Positions 6,965 through 14,617 of a stretch of 18,147 bases of DNA are shown one piece after another. A model generated the notes under the pieces. That model saw nothing but the letters and a program-made list of their open reading frames with translations, was not told the origin of the DNA and searched no databases. Numbering within the stretch: the first letter of the stretch is position 1; every line of letters starts with the position of its first letter. Origin of the DNA: SYOC01 sp050185455 (GTDB lineage: Bacteria; Desulfobacterota; Binatia; Bin18); the NCBI GenBank assembly GCA_050185455.1, contig JBFWZL010000056.1:1-18147 (forward strand), given 5' to 3'. The translations under genes were made by a program, and so were the position numbers.

Positions 6965-7516
6965 ATGGCTGGAACAGGGCGCACCCCTCTACCTATACCG
7001 GAAAAAGTAAAAATATCGACGAATGATGGAAAGGTCATCGTGGAGGGACCGAAAGGCTCGCTTGATTTCGCCTTTCATCCAAAAGTTAAGGTTGATGTTC
7101 AAATTCCAGATAATCTGGTGACGGTTACCTGTCTTGACGCGTCGCGTGAATCAAGAGCTCTTCAAGGACTCACGCGCAAAATGATTGCGAACATGTGCCA
7201 AGGAGTAAGCGCAGGATTTTCGCGCACCCTTGAAATCAGTGGAGTGGGATATCGAGCTGAAGCAAAGGGAAATAGTCTAATTCAGTTCACCCTTGGGTAT
7301 TCTCATCCCATCCTTTTTCAACTTCCGCCTGGGATTCAGGCGAAAGTCGAGCGACAGACCGTTGTTACTCTTGAAGGAATAGACAAACAACTCCTTGGCG
7401 AAGCGGCGGCGGGCATTCGTCGGCTCCGACCACCTGAACCATACAAGGGGAAAGGCGTTAAATACGCTGCGGAGAAGGTGCGGAAAAAAGCAGGGAAAAC
7501 TGCAGGAGCGCGGTAA
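6965..7516 (+). CDS. rplF: 50S ribosomal protein L6
   Basis: L6 binds helix 97 of 23S rRNA near the sarcin-ricin loop and the factor-binding site. The product from ATG 6965 is 183 residues, starting MAGTGRTPLPIPEKVKI, with VIVEGPKGSLDF, FSRTLEISGVGYRAEA and the signature PPEPYKGKGVKYAAE near the C-terminus. The frame stays open back to 6863 inside rpsH, but those 34 codons are out of frame with rpsH and do not resemble L6. An AG-rich run (GAGAGAGAAG) just upstream of 6965 is the probable ribosome-binding site. Confidence 0.97.
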   Translation: MAGTGRTPLPIPEKVKISTNDGKVIVEGPKGSLDFAFHPKVKVDVQIPDNLVTVTCLDASRESRALQGLTRKMIANMCQGVSAGFSRTLEISGVGYRAEAKGNSLIQFTLGYSHPILFQLPPGIQAKVERQTVVTLEGIDKQLLGEAAAGIRRLRPPEPYKGKGVKYAAEKVRKKAGKTAGAR

Positions 7517-7519
7517 TAT

Positions 7520-7891
7520 ATGGGACGGACAAATCCTCGTGAGAAGGGAAGACTCCTCCGACAAGAACGGGTGCGCAAACGCATCCGAGGAACGAACGAT
7601 CTGCCCCGCTTATGTGTGTTTCGTAGTGGGAAACATATATACGCTCAGATCATTTCGGATGAGAACGGCAAAACCCTTGCCGCAGTTTCGACGCTATCGC
7701 CGACTGTGGCTCCTGAGATAGCAAAACAGAGCGCCACTATCGCCGCGGCAAAGGAAGTTGGAATGGTAGTGGCGCGTGTCTGCCAGGAAAAGGGTATCAA
7801 CGAAGTCATTTTTGATCGCAACGGTTTTTTGTATCATGGCAGGATTCAAGCTCTTGCGGAAGGCGCAAGAGAAGCTGGGCTAAAATTTTAA
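7520..7891 (+). CDS. rplR: 50S ribosomal protein L18
   Basis: L18 is one of the 5S rRNA-binding proteins and, with L5, anchors 5S rRNA in the central protuberance. The 123-residue product has a basic N-terminus (MGRTNPREKGRLLRQERVRK), RLCVFRSGKHIYAQII, and ends with FDRNGFLYHGRIQALAEGAREAGLKF, whose last part is the L18 hallmark. It starts three bases after the rplF stop. GGAG at 7505-7508 is rather far (11 bases) from the ATG. Confidence 0.96.
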   Translation: MGRTNPREKGRLLRQERVRKRIRGTNDLPRLCVFRSGKHIYAQIISDENGKTLAAVSTLSPTVAPEIAKQSATIAAAKEVGMVVARVCQEKGINEVIFDRNGFLYHGRIQALAEGAREAGLKF

Positions 7892-7904
7892 GGAGTGGTC
7901 AACT

Positions 7905-8417
7905 GTGGCCCTAATAGAAGAGCGTATCAATTCCGACGGGTTGGAAATTAAAGAAAAGGTTGTTCACATAAGCCGAGTCGCGAAAGTTGTCAAAGGCGGG
8001 CGCCGATTTAGCTTTAGTGCGGTCGTTGTCGCTGGAGACGGTGCCGGACACGTTGGCTATGGATTAGGGAAAGCCAACGAAGTACCGGAGGCTATTCGTA
8101 AAGGGGTAGAGCAAGCGAAGAAGTCTTTAATAAAGGTTCCACTCGCTCAAGGAACTATTCCCTACGAAGTGTTAGGAAAGCACGGAGCAGGAAGAGTGCT
8201 TCTAAAACCAGCAGCCCAAGGAACTGGGCTGATTGCTGGCGGAGGGGTACGAGCGGTGATGGAAATGGCGGGTGTACGAGATGCTTTAACAAAATGCATC
8301 GGATCAACCAATCCGCACAATTCTGTTCGGGCAACTCTTGAAGCCTTAAAACAACTTGGATCTCCTGACGATCTGGCTGGACGTCGGGGAAAAACTTTCG
8401 CTGAACTGCAAGGATGA
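7905..8417 (+). CDS. rpsE: 30S ribosomal protein S5
   Basis: S5 supports decoding fidelity and forms part of the mRNA entry channel with S3 and S4. The 170-residue protein has the double-stranded RNA-binding N-domain with RVAKVVKGGRRFSFSAVVV (25-43) and the C-domain with GTGLIAGGGVRAVMEMAGV and NPHNSVRATLEAL. The start is GTG at 7905 with AAGGAG at 7890-7895, nine bases upstream and overlapping the rplR stop. The TGA stop forms an ATGA with the first possible rpmD start. Confidence 0.97.
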   Translation: MALIEERINSDGLEIKEKVVHISRVAKVVKGGRRFSFSAVVVAGDGAGHVGYGLGKANEVPEAIRKGVEQAKKSLIKVPLAQGTIPYEVLGKHGAGRVLLKPAAQGTGLIAGGGVRAVMEMAGVRDALTKCIGSTNPHNSVRATLEALKQLGSPDDLAGRRGKTFAELQG

Positions 8418-8422
8418 CGGCT

Positions 8423-8629
8423 ATGGCAGAAACATCGGGTGCGAGAGTTCTTCGCCTTGTGATGAAGCGTAGCGAGATTGGTTGCACGAAAAGGCAACGA
8501 GAGACGCTACGAGGACTCGGTTTAACACGAACCGGTAAGACGGCTTTGAGAAATGACTCTCCTTCGTTGCAGGGAATGCTACGTAAAGTTTCTCATCTGA
8601 TCGAGGTGCATGAACATGGATCTGAGTAG
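8423..8629 (+). CDS. rpmD: 50S ribosomal protein L30
   Basis: L30 is a small, non-universal large-subunit protein. From ATG 8423 the product is 68 residues. It shows the L30 pattern: VLRLVMKRSEIG with RQRETLRGLGLTRTGKTALR, then SLQGMLRKVSHLIEV. An ATG at 8414 overlapping the rpsE stop would add three residues. I prefer 8423 because AAGGA at 8410-8414 is then eight bases upstream. At 68 residues it is slightly longer than the usual roughly 60. Its 3' end overlaps rplO. Confidence 0.92.
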   Translation: MAETSGARVLRLVMKRSEIGCTKRQRETLRGLGLTRTGKTALRNDSPSLQGMLRKVSHLIEVHEHGSE

Positions 8630-9053
8630 TTTACATCCCGCAGTGGGGGCAAAAAAAGCGCGGAAACGCCTTGGTCGAGGACCTGGTTCTGGTCTTGGCA
8701 AAACTTCAGGAAAGGGGCACAAGGGAAAAGGTGCGCGATCCGGCGGAAATACGCCCCCTGGATACGAAGGCGGCCAAATGCCGTTATCTCGACGCTTGCC
8801 GAAACGCGGATTTCGCAACCCCTTCCGCAAAGAGTATGAAATAGTAAATCTCGGGAATCTAGAAAAATTTTCTGCCGGAACCATCATTGATGTTAGCACG
8901 CTGCAAAATTCCGGCCTCGTTCATGGAAAAAAGAAAATTAAAGTACTTGCGGATGGGGAGTTGACAAAAATGCTGACCGTGAAAGCTCACGCTTTTAGTG
9001 AGAAGGCGCGGGAGATGATCGTCGCCCTTGGAGGGAGCGCCGAGGTCGTTTAA
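8616..9053 (+). CDS. rplO: 50S ribosomal protein L15
   Basis: L15 binds late in large-subunit assembly and has a long glycine- and basic-rich N-terminal extension. The product begins MDLSSLHPAVGAKKARKRLG and continues GRGPGSGLGKTSGKGHKGKG, then GYEGGQMPLSRRLPKRGF, all classic L15. Two in-frame ATGs exist, at 8610 and 8616. GAGG at 8603-8606 is nine bases from 8616 and three from 8610, so I choose 8616 (145 residues); 8610 would add MN. The gene overlaps the last 14 bases of rpmD. Confidence 0.96.
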   Translation: MDLSSLHPAVGAKKARKRLGRGPGSGLGKTSGKGHKGKGARSGGNTPPGYEGGQMPLSRRLPKRGFRNPFRKEYEIVNLGNLEKFSAGTIIDVSTLQNSGLVHGKKKIKVLADGELTKMLTVKAHAFSEKAREMIVALGGSAEVV

Positions 9054-9055
9054 CG

Positions 9056-10366
9056 ATGTTCGAAGGTTTACAAAACGCTGCGAAAATTTCCGATCTCCGT
9101 CGGCGCCTCTTTTTCACTCTTCTCATGCTGGGGGTCTATCGAGTCGGAGTAGCTATTCCTACCCCAGGCATAGATGGGGAGGCTCTGGCCGGATTTTTTC
9201 AGCAGGCGAGCAGCACTGTCTTTGGCCTTGTCAATCTATTTTCAGGCGGTGCCTTGGAGCGCTTCTCCATATTTGCTCTAGGGATCATGCCGTATATCAG
9301 CGCTTCGATCATTCTCCAGTTGTTAACCGTGGTTGTGCCCACTCTCGAACGCCTTTCAAAAGAAGGAGAGGCGGGGCGTCGTAAAATTACTCAGTACACT
9401 CGTTACGGGACCATAGGATTATCCCTTTTACAAGGATTTTTTATTAGTGTTGGGCTTGAGCAGATTCAAGCACCGGGAGGAAGTTCGGTTGTCTTCGAGC
9501 CTGGTTGGGGTTTCCGTTTAATGACAGTGATCACCCTCACTTCTGGAACGGCATTTATCATGTGGCTAGGAGAGCAGATTACAGAGCGAGGTGTTGGAAA
9601 CGGAATTTCCCTTATCATCTTTGCGGGAATAGTAGCAAGTATTCCGTCTGCGGTTACCGCGACCACTGAGTTTGTTCGAGAGGGAGAATTGAGCATTTTT
9701 GTCGTTTTGCTCATCCTTCTAGTGATGGTAGTTACGGTCGCAGCGGTCATCTTTATGGAGCGTGGACATCGTCGCATCCCCGTCCAATATGCCAAGAGGG
9801 TTGTTGGCCGAAGGGTCTATGGTGGACAAAGTTCCCATCTTCCACTCAAACTAAATACCGCAGGTGTGATTCCTCCCATATTTGCATCTTCTGTACTCAT
9901 TTTTCCAGCAACGATCGCTAGCTTTGCTGACCACCCGTGGGCTCAAACAGTTTCGGGAGTATTGAACCCGGGTGGTTGGATATACGACATCGTCTACGTC
10001 GCGCTTATTATTTTCTTCTGTTATTTTTACACCGCTGTTGTTTTTAACCCTGTTGATGTCGCTGATAATATGAAAAAATACGGTGGATTCATTCCTGGCA
10101 TTCGTCCTGGACAACGCACGGCAGAATATATTGATAGAGTGCTGAGCCGGGTCACATTGAGCGGAGCGATTTATGTCGCGCTTGTCTGTCTTCTCCCCAC
10201 TCTCCTGATTGGCTCCTTCAATGTTCCTTTTTACTTTGGGGGAACTGCTTTATTGATCGTCGTGGGAGTCGCACTTGATACCGTTGCTCAGATAGAGACA
10301 CAGATCCTCATGCGTAATTATGAAGGTTTCATGAAACGTGGGCGCATACGCAGTCGAAGAGGATAA
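9056..10366 (+). CDS. secY: Protein translocase subunit SecY
   Basis: SecY forms the protein-conducting channel of the Sec translocon with SecE and SecG in the inner membrane. The 436-residue product has the normal length and hydrophobic layout for ten membrane segments: the first near residues 19-37 after the DLRRRLFFTLL start, then IMPYISASIILQLLTVV (78-94) and a hydrophobic run at 213-233. The cytosolic loop MERGHRRIPVQYAKR (234-248) and the C5 loop VADNMKKYGGFIPGIRPG (335-352), which contact ribosome or SecA, are conserved. GAGGT at 9042-9046 lies nine bases before the ATG, two bases after the rplO stop. Confidence 0.98.
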   Translation: MFEGLQNAAKISDLRRRLFFTLLMLGVYRVGVAIPTPGIDGEALAGFFQQASSTVFGLVNLFSGGALERFSIFALGIMPYISASIILQLLTVVVPTLERLSKEGEAGRRKITQYTRYGTIGLSLLQGFFISVGLEQIQAPGGSSVVFEPGWGFRLMTVITLTSGTAFIMWLGEQITERGVGNGISLIIFAGIVASIPSAVTATTEFVREGELSIFVVLLILLVMVVTVAAVIFMERGHRRIPVQYAKRVVGRRVYGGQSSHLPLKLNTAGVIPPIFASSVLIFPATIASFADHPWAQTVSGVLNPGGWIYDIVYVALIIFFCYFYTAVVFNPVDVADNMKKYGGFIPGIRPGQRTAEYIDRVLSRVTLSGAIYVALVCLLPTLLIGSFNVPFYFGGTALLIVVGVALDTVAQIETQILMRNYEGFMKRGRIRSRRG

Positions 10367-10382
10367 CGGGAGGGAATCTTTT

Positions 10383-11039
10383 GTGCGTATCGTTCTAATT
10401 GGGCCTCCTGGTGCTGGCAAAGGAACTCAAGCGCGCATGCTGCAGGAACAATTTGACATCCCGCAGATTTCAACGGGAGACTTGCTCAGGGAAGCAATTA
10501 TAGAGGGAACCGCGCTCGGGAAACAGGCCCGAACTTATATGGATGCGGGGGAGTTGGTTCCCGACCAGGTCGTGACAGCGATGGTTGCTGAACGACTGCA
10601 GAGGGCTGACTGCGTCAAAGGGTTCCTTCTCGACGGTTTTCCGAGAACTATAGCTCAGGCAGAAGCACTCTCTGAAAACTTAAGAGCGGAAAATCAAACA
10701 TTAAATGTCGCCCTTAACATTGTCGTACCGAAGAGAGACCTTATTGAAAGACTAAGTGGTCGTTGGGTATGCCGTAATTGTGGCGCCATGTATCATGAGC
10801 GTTTTACCCCTCCGAAGCAATCTGGAAAATGTGATAACTGCACCGGGGAGCTCTATCAGAGAAGTGATGACAAATTGGAGACCGTTACTGCTCGTCTAGA
10901 AGTATATGAACGATCTACGGCTCCGTTGATCAATTTTTACGAGAAAAACGGACTCTTGCGGACTGTCGATGGAACCGGTGAACCGAAGGATGTGCTTCAG
11001 CGCATTACTAAGGTTCTCGAGGTGCCTAGAGAACGATGA
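10383..11039 (+). CDS. adk: Adenylate kinase, zinc-lid type
   Basis: Adenylate kinase interconverts ATP and AMP with two ADP in the cytoplasm. From GTG 10383 the product is 218 residues beginning MRIVLIGPPGAGKGTQ, with the phosphate-binding loop at residues 7-15. The AMP-site motifs STGDLLREA and LLDGFPRT are present. The lid has cysteines C130, C133, C150 and C153 (CRNC, CDNC), the four-cysteine zinc form, with arginines R123, R127, R160 and R171 in catalytic positions. The frame is open to 10338 inside secY, but that N-terminus is not Adk-like. GGGAGGG at 10368-10374 sits eight bases before the GTG and settles the start. Confidence 0.97.
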   Translation: MRIVLIGPPGAGKGTQARMLQEQFDIPQISTGDLLREAIIEGTALGKQARTYMDAGELVPDQVVTAMVAERLQRADCVKGFLLDGFPRTIAQAEALSENLRAENQTLNVALNIVVPKRDLIERLSGRWVCRNCGAMYHERFTPPKQSGKCDNCTGELYQRSDDKLETVTARLEVYERSTAPLINFYEKNGLLRTVDGTGEPKDVLQRITKVLEVPRER

Positions 11040-11043
11040 GAAT

Positions 11044-11811
11044 ATGATCTTTTTGAAATCTCGACAAGAAATCGAGATTATGCGGACTGCAAACCGTATT
11101 GTCAGTGAGATCCTCGCCGAGCTGAGGGAACAGGTGACTCCGGGGATATCCACTGGAGATATTGACAAAATTTCGACTGAACTCATAAAGAAGAAAGGGG
11201 CGAGATCCGCTTTCAAAGGATATCAAATCCGCAGCGGCGTCCCTCCATTCCCAGCAACCATATGTGTTTCGTTGAATAATGAGGTCGTGCATGGGATTCC
11301 ATCCACCCAAAGAGTGATCAAGGAAGGGGATGTTGTTAGCCTCGATTTCGGGGTGATCTATAAGGACTTTTACGGAGATGCTGCAGTGACTTTTTTTCTT
11401 GGCGACCCTGATGAAAAAATTCGCCAACTGATACAAGCAACTGCAGAGGCCTTGGAAGCTGGAATAGAAAACGTTCTCGTAGGAAATCGCCTGGGTGATA
11501 TCTCTGCCGCTGTTCAAGAAAGAGTAGAAAAGTCTGGTTTTTCCGTAGTTCGAGAATTCGTTGGACACGGCGTAGGAAGACGACTACACGAAGACCCTCC
11601 TGTCCCGAACTACGGAGTTCGAAACAGAGGAGTGCGTCTGCGAGAAGGTATGGTGCTTGCGATTGAACCCATGGTGAATATCGGCGGCCCTGATGTAATG
11701 ATGAAAAGCGACGGATGGACGGCAATAACGAGAGATGGAAGCTTGTCGGCCCATTTTGAACATTCCGTTGCTGTTACTGAGAAGGGGCCCGAAGTGCTTA
11801 GCCGCCTTTAA
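11044..11811 (+). CDS. map: Methionine aminopeptidase, type I
   Basis: This enzyme removes the initiator methionine from new proteins. From ATG 11044 the product is 255 residues, starting MIFLKSRQEIEIMRTANRIV. The metal ligands of the pita-bread fold are all visible: D101 and D112 (LDFGVIYKDFYGD), H175 (FVGHGVGR), E208 (AIEPMVN) and E239 (HFEHSVAVTE), plus substrate-site H83 (VVHGIPS). There is no N-terminal zinc-finger extension. The frame remains open back to 10969 inside adk, out of frame, and that stretch does not look like the family. The start follows the adk stop by four bases with only a weak AG-rich ribosome-binding site. Confidence 0.97.
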   Translation: MIFLKSRQEIEIMRTANRIVSEILAELREQVTPGISTGDIDKISTELIKKKGARSAFKGYQIRSGVPPFPATICVSLNNEVVHGIPSTQRVIKEGDVVSLDFGVIYKDFYGDAAVTFFLGDPDEKIRQLIQATAEALEAGIENVLVGNRLGDISAAVQERVEKSGFSVVREFVGHGVGRRLHEDPPVPNYGVRNRGVRLREGMVLAIEPMVNIGGPDVMMKSDGWTAITRDGSLSAHFEHSVAVTEKGPEVLSRL

Positions 11812-11868
11812 CCGGGCGAAAAGTCTACAGAGTAATTGGCCTTAATAAAAAACTAGAAGGAAAAGTCT

Positions 11869-11982
11869 ATGAAAGTGAGAGCCTCGGTAAAGCCGATCTG
11901 CCGAAAATGTAAGATCATCAGACGAGCGAGAATTATCCGTGTGATCTGCGAAAATTCTCGCCACAAACAGCGACAAGGGTAA
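11869..11982 (+). CDS. rpmJ: 50S ribosomal protein L36, zinc form
   Basis: This 37-residue gene is the smallest ribosomal protein, starting MKVRASVKPICRKCKIIRR and ending ENSRHKQRQG. The zinc ligands C11, C14, C27 and H32 are all present, which identifies the zinc-containing L36 form; L36 binds deep in the large subunit near helices 89 and 97. AAGGA at 11857-11861 is seven bases before the ATG. It lies between map and rpsM, its standard place. The infA gene often found just before it is absent. Confidence 0.96.
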   Translation: MKVRASVKPICRKCKIIRRARIIRVICENSRHKQRQG

Positions 11983-12028
11983 AGTCATTTCCCGTTTGAC
12001 AGGTAGATCATAGAGAGGAGAGGAGAAC

Positions 12029-12412
12029 ATGGCGCGCATCGCTGGCATTGAATTGCCGCGCAATAAACGTATTGAGATCGGCCTGACGTACATCTATGGC
12101 ATTGGACGTGCGACCGCTCTGAAAATCCTTGGAGAAGCTGCCGTCGACCCGGGAAAGAAAACGGATGTACTGACAGACGAAGAAGTTGTGAATTTGAGGA
12201 AAATTATTGACCAGATCCTTCGCGTAGAAGGCGATTTGCGACGTGACCTTGCGACGAGCATTAAGCGCCATATCGATATAGGGTCGTACCGGGGCCTTCG
12301 GCATAGACGGAATCTTCCTGTTCGCGGGCAGCGAACACGGACGAATTCCCGTACCCGCAAAGGTCCTCGCCGCACAGTTGCCGGAAAGAAACAGGCCCCT
12401 ACTCCAAAGTAG
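12029..12412 (+). CDS. rpsM: 30S ribosomal protein S13
   Basis: S13 is in the head of the small subunit and contacts P-site tRNA and L5. The 127-residue protein begins MARIAGIELPRNKRIEIGLT, with YIYGIGRATALKIL, then GSYRGLRHRRNLPVRGQRTR and TNSRTRKGPRRTV, and a basic tail. Two AGGAG ribosome-binding sites lie in tandem at 12016-12020 and 12021-12025; the first has the better spacing (eight bases) to the ATG. The gap to rpmJ is 46 bases. Confidence 0.98.
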   Translation: MARIAGIELPRNKRIEIGLTYIYGIGRATALKILGEAAVDPGKKTDVLTDEEVVNLRKIIDQILRVEGDLRRDLATSIKRHIDIGSYRGLRHRRNLPVRGQRTRTNSRTRKGPRRTVAGKKQAPTPK

Positions 12413-12436
12413 GAAGTAAATTGAGGAGAAAGATGT

Positions 12437-12835
12437 ATGCCCAAAGCGGGTGAACGTGCCGCTCCACGGAAAAGGAAAATTAAAAAAACTGTTCCTGAAG
12501 GCGTCGTGAGCATTCATTCAACGTTTAACAACACCATTGTGACAATTACCGATCCGCAGGGTAATGTTGTTGCATGGGCAAGCGCTGGCACTGTTGGCTT
12601 TAAGGGATCCCGTAAAGGGACGCCGTTCGCGGCACAGGTTGCAGCTGAGAGCGCCGCGCGTAAGGCTGCGGATGCTGGTATGCGTACGGTGCAAGTCCAG
12701 GTCAAAGGTCCTGGGGCGGGACGAGAGTCAGCCCTCCGCTCATTACAGGCCGCTGGTTTCGCCATTAGTGTAATTCGCGATGTCACCCCAATTCCTCACA
12801 ATGGTTGTCGCCCTCCGAAAAGGCGTCGCGTGTGA
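12437..12835 (+). CDS. rpsK: 30S ribosomal protein S11
   Basis: S11 lies on the platform of the small subunit near the E-site. The 132-residue product has a basic N-terminus, VSIHSTFNNTIVTITDPQGN, GPGAGRESALRSLQAAGF and the C-terminal DVTPIPHNGCRPPKRRRV, which are diagnostic. GAGGAG at 12423-12428 is eight bases upstream of the ATG. No disruption is seen. Confidence 0.98.
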   Translation: MPKAGERAAPRKRKIKKTVPEGVVSIHSTFNNTIVTITDPQGNVVAWASAGTVGFKGSRKGTPFAAQVAAESAARKAADAGMRTVQVQVKGPGAGRESALRSLQAAGFAISVIRDVTPIPHNGCRPPKRRRV

Positions 12836-12875
12836 GTTTTTGCACTCGAGTTCATTAACAGAATAGGAGACAACC

Positions 12876-13508
12876 GTGGCGCGATATATCGGCCCTGCCT
12901 GTCGCCTTTGCAGACGAGAGGGGATAAAACTCTTCCTGAAAGGCGAACGCTGCTATACAGACAAATGTGCAATTGAACGTCGTGCCTATCCTCCTGGACA
13001 ACATGGCCAGGGGAGAGGAAAGAAATCAACCGAATACAGCGTGCAGTTGAGAGAAAAACAAAAGCTGAAAAGGATCTATGGAGTCCTTGAGCGACCATTC
13101 CGTCGGTTTTTTGCCATCGCAGAAAAGAAGAAAGGCGTTACAGGTGAAAACCTGCTTACTCTTCTCGAGCAGCGGCTTGATAATATGGTATATCGTATGG
13201 GGTTTGCGGCCTCTCGCTCAGAAGCTCGTCAGCTTGTACGTCATGGTCATATTTCGGTGAACCAGCGGCGTGTTACTATTCCCTCTTATCTCGTGAAGCT
13301 TGGGGATGAAGTGCAGGTGAAAGAGGCGAGCCGAAAAATTGTTCATATTCAGGAATCTGTAGACCTTTCTCAACGTCGAGGAGTACCAGAATGGCTGGAA
13401 GTCAATAAAGACACTTTTACTGGTCGAGTTCGCACTCTACCGACCCGTGCACAATTGACGTTGCCGATCAACGAACAACTTATTGTCGAATTATATTCTA
13501 AAGTATAG
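12876..13508 (+). CDS. rpsD: 30S ribosomal protein S4, zinc form
   Basis: S4 is a primary 16S rRNA-binding protein that nucleates 30S assembly and shapes the mRNA entry. In E. coli it represses the alpha operon. The 210-residue product begins MARYIGPACRLCRREG and has four cysteines C9, C12, C26 and C31, a zinc-binding N-terminus seen in some bacteria but not E. coli. The S4 RNA-binding domain shows LDNMVYRMGFAASRSEARQL followed by VRHGHISVNQRRV. The start is GTG at 12876 with AGGAGA at 12865-12870, five bases upstream. A 60-base gap separates it from rpoA. Confidence 0.98.
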   Translation: MARYIGPACRLCRREGIKLFLKGERCYTDKCAIERRAYPPGQHGQGRGKKSTEYSVQLREKQKLKRIYGVLERPFRRFFAIAEKKKGVTGENLLTLLEQRLDNMVYRMGFAASRSEARQLVRHGHISVNQRRVTIPSYLVKLGDEVQVKEASRKIVHIQESVDLSQRRGVPEWLEVNKDTFTGRVRTLPTRAQLTLPINEQLIVELYSKV

Positions 13509-13568
13509 CATGTCCGTGTCATTGAGAGCGCAGCTCTGGTGACGCACGCATGATGAAGAGGGAGCCGC

Positions 13569-14588
13569 ATGCAAGAAAGCTTGCGCGATTTGATTAAGCC
13601 TGAGGGTCTCAAAGTAGAACAAGAAACGTTAACCCTAACGTACGGACGGTTTATTGGCGAGCCGTTCGAGCGTGGGTTTGGGATGACCTTAGGGAATTCT
13701 CTGCGTCGTGTGCTATTGTCAGCCTTACAGGGAACGGCAATTACCAGGGTGAGAATCACGGGCGTGCTGCACGAATTCTCAACTATCTCTGGTGTTACTG
13801 AAGACGTTACTGATGTCCTTCTTAACCTGAAGGAAATTCGTTTCCGACTTCGCGAGAGTGACTCTGAAGTTGTACGACTCGATGTCCGTGGTCCCAAATC
13901 TGTCACGGCGGCAGACTTCCTGGCTGGGGCGCAGGTTGAGATTTTGAACCCACAACATCCGATAGCGACTCTCGGCAAAGACGCTCGACTCGAGATGGAA
14001 GCCGTCGTCAGTAAGGGAAGAGGGTATGTCATCGCCGAACGCAATAAATCCGAAGATGATCCAATCGGTACCCTTCCGCTCGATGCAGCATTTTCTCCCA
14101 TCCGTAAAGTAAATGTCACGGTTACTAATGCACGTGTTGGCCAACGTACGGATTATGAACGCCTCTCTTTAGAAGTATGGACGGATGGCAGCATTCGTCC
14201 TGAGGAAGCGGTCTCGGCAGCAGCACGTGTAATCCAAGATCAGTTTTCCATCTTTGTGAGTAAAGAGGAAGAAGTTGAAGGAGAAGCGCCACAGAAACGC
14301 GGAGCTGAACCGCTGAATGAAAATCTTTTACGGCCGATTGAGGATCTAAACTTTTCCGTACGCTCCGCGAATTGCCTCCAGAGCGCTGATCTTAAGTACG
14401 TTGGCGAACTGGTACAGAGAACGGAAAACGATTTACTTAAAACGAAGAACTTTGGCCGCAAGTCTCTCAATGAGATTAAAGAGACGCTTCATAGCATGAA
14501 ATTGGAACTTGGTATGCGCTTAGAGGACTTTCCTGCACGAGAGGAACTTGAGCGCCGTCGAGCCGCCCGGGAGCGGGAGGCCATCTAG
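13569..14588 (+). CDS. rpoA: RNA polymerase alpha subunit
   Basis: Alpha is the assembly platform of RNA polymerase, and its C-terminal domain binds UP-element DNA and activators. The 339-residue protein begins MQESLRDLIKPEGLKVE. The N-terminal dimerisation domain has GNSLRRVLLSALQG and HEFSTISGVTEDV. A linker runs about 231-248. In the C-terminal domain VRSANCL places Arg265, Asn268 and Cys269 at the same numbers as in E. coli, with Lys298 and Glu302 also kept, so DNA contacts look intact. The tail after LGM (316) is an Arg/Glu-rich helix-like end, about ten residues longer than in E. coli. GAGGGAG at 13558-13564 lies four bases before the ATG. Confidence 0.98.
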   Translation: MQESLRDLIKPEGLKVEQETLTLTYGRFIGEPFERGFGMTLGNSLRRVLLSALQGTAITRVRITGVLHEFSTISGVTEDVTDVLLNLKEIRFRLRESDSEVVRLDVRGPKSVTAADFLAGAQVEILNPQHPIATLGKDARLEMEAVVSKGRGYVIAERNKSEDDPIGTLPLDAAFSPIRKVNVTVTNARVGQRTDYERLSLEVWTDGSIRPEEAVSAAARVIQDQFSIFVSKEEEVEGEAPQKRGAEPLNENLLRPIEDLNFSVRSANCLQSADLKYVGELVQRTENDLLKTKNFGRKSLNEIKETLHSMKLELGMRLEDFPAREELERRRAAREREAI

Positions 14589-14617
14589 AGCGACAATGAC
14601 AAGGAATACAAATTGCC

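Noticed and set aside
11026..11568. Reverse-strand open frame of 180 codons opposite map
   Set aside because: The map reading frame is complete with all metal ligands, so the opposite frame is most simply a shadow.
11996..12023. TTGACA at 11996-12001 before rpsM as a promoter -35 element
   Set aside because: No -10 like sequence lies 16-18 bases downstream; that stretch is the AG-rich ribosome-binding region of rpsM.
13525..13537. Inverted repeat AGAGC-GCA-GCTCT between rpsD and rpoA as a terminator
   Set aside because: The stem is only 5 bp and has no T tract, and rpoA with a good ribosome-binding site follows at once in the same operon.
13370..14119. Reverse-strand open frame of 249 codons opposite rpsD/rpoA
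   Set aside because: It is antisense to two confidently identified genes; its Ser/Arg/Thr-rich product is typical of a shadow frame.
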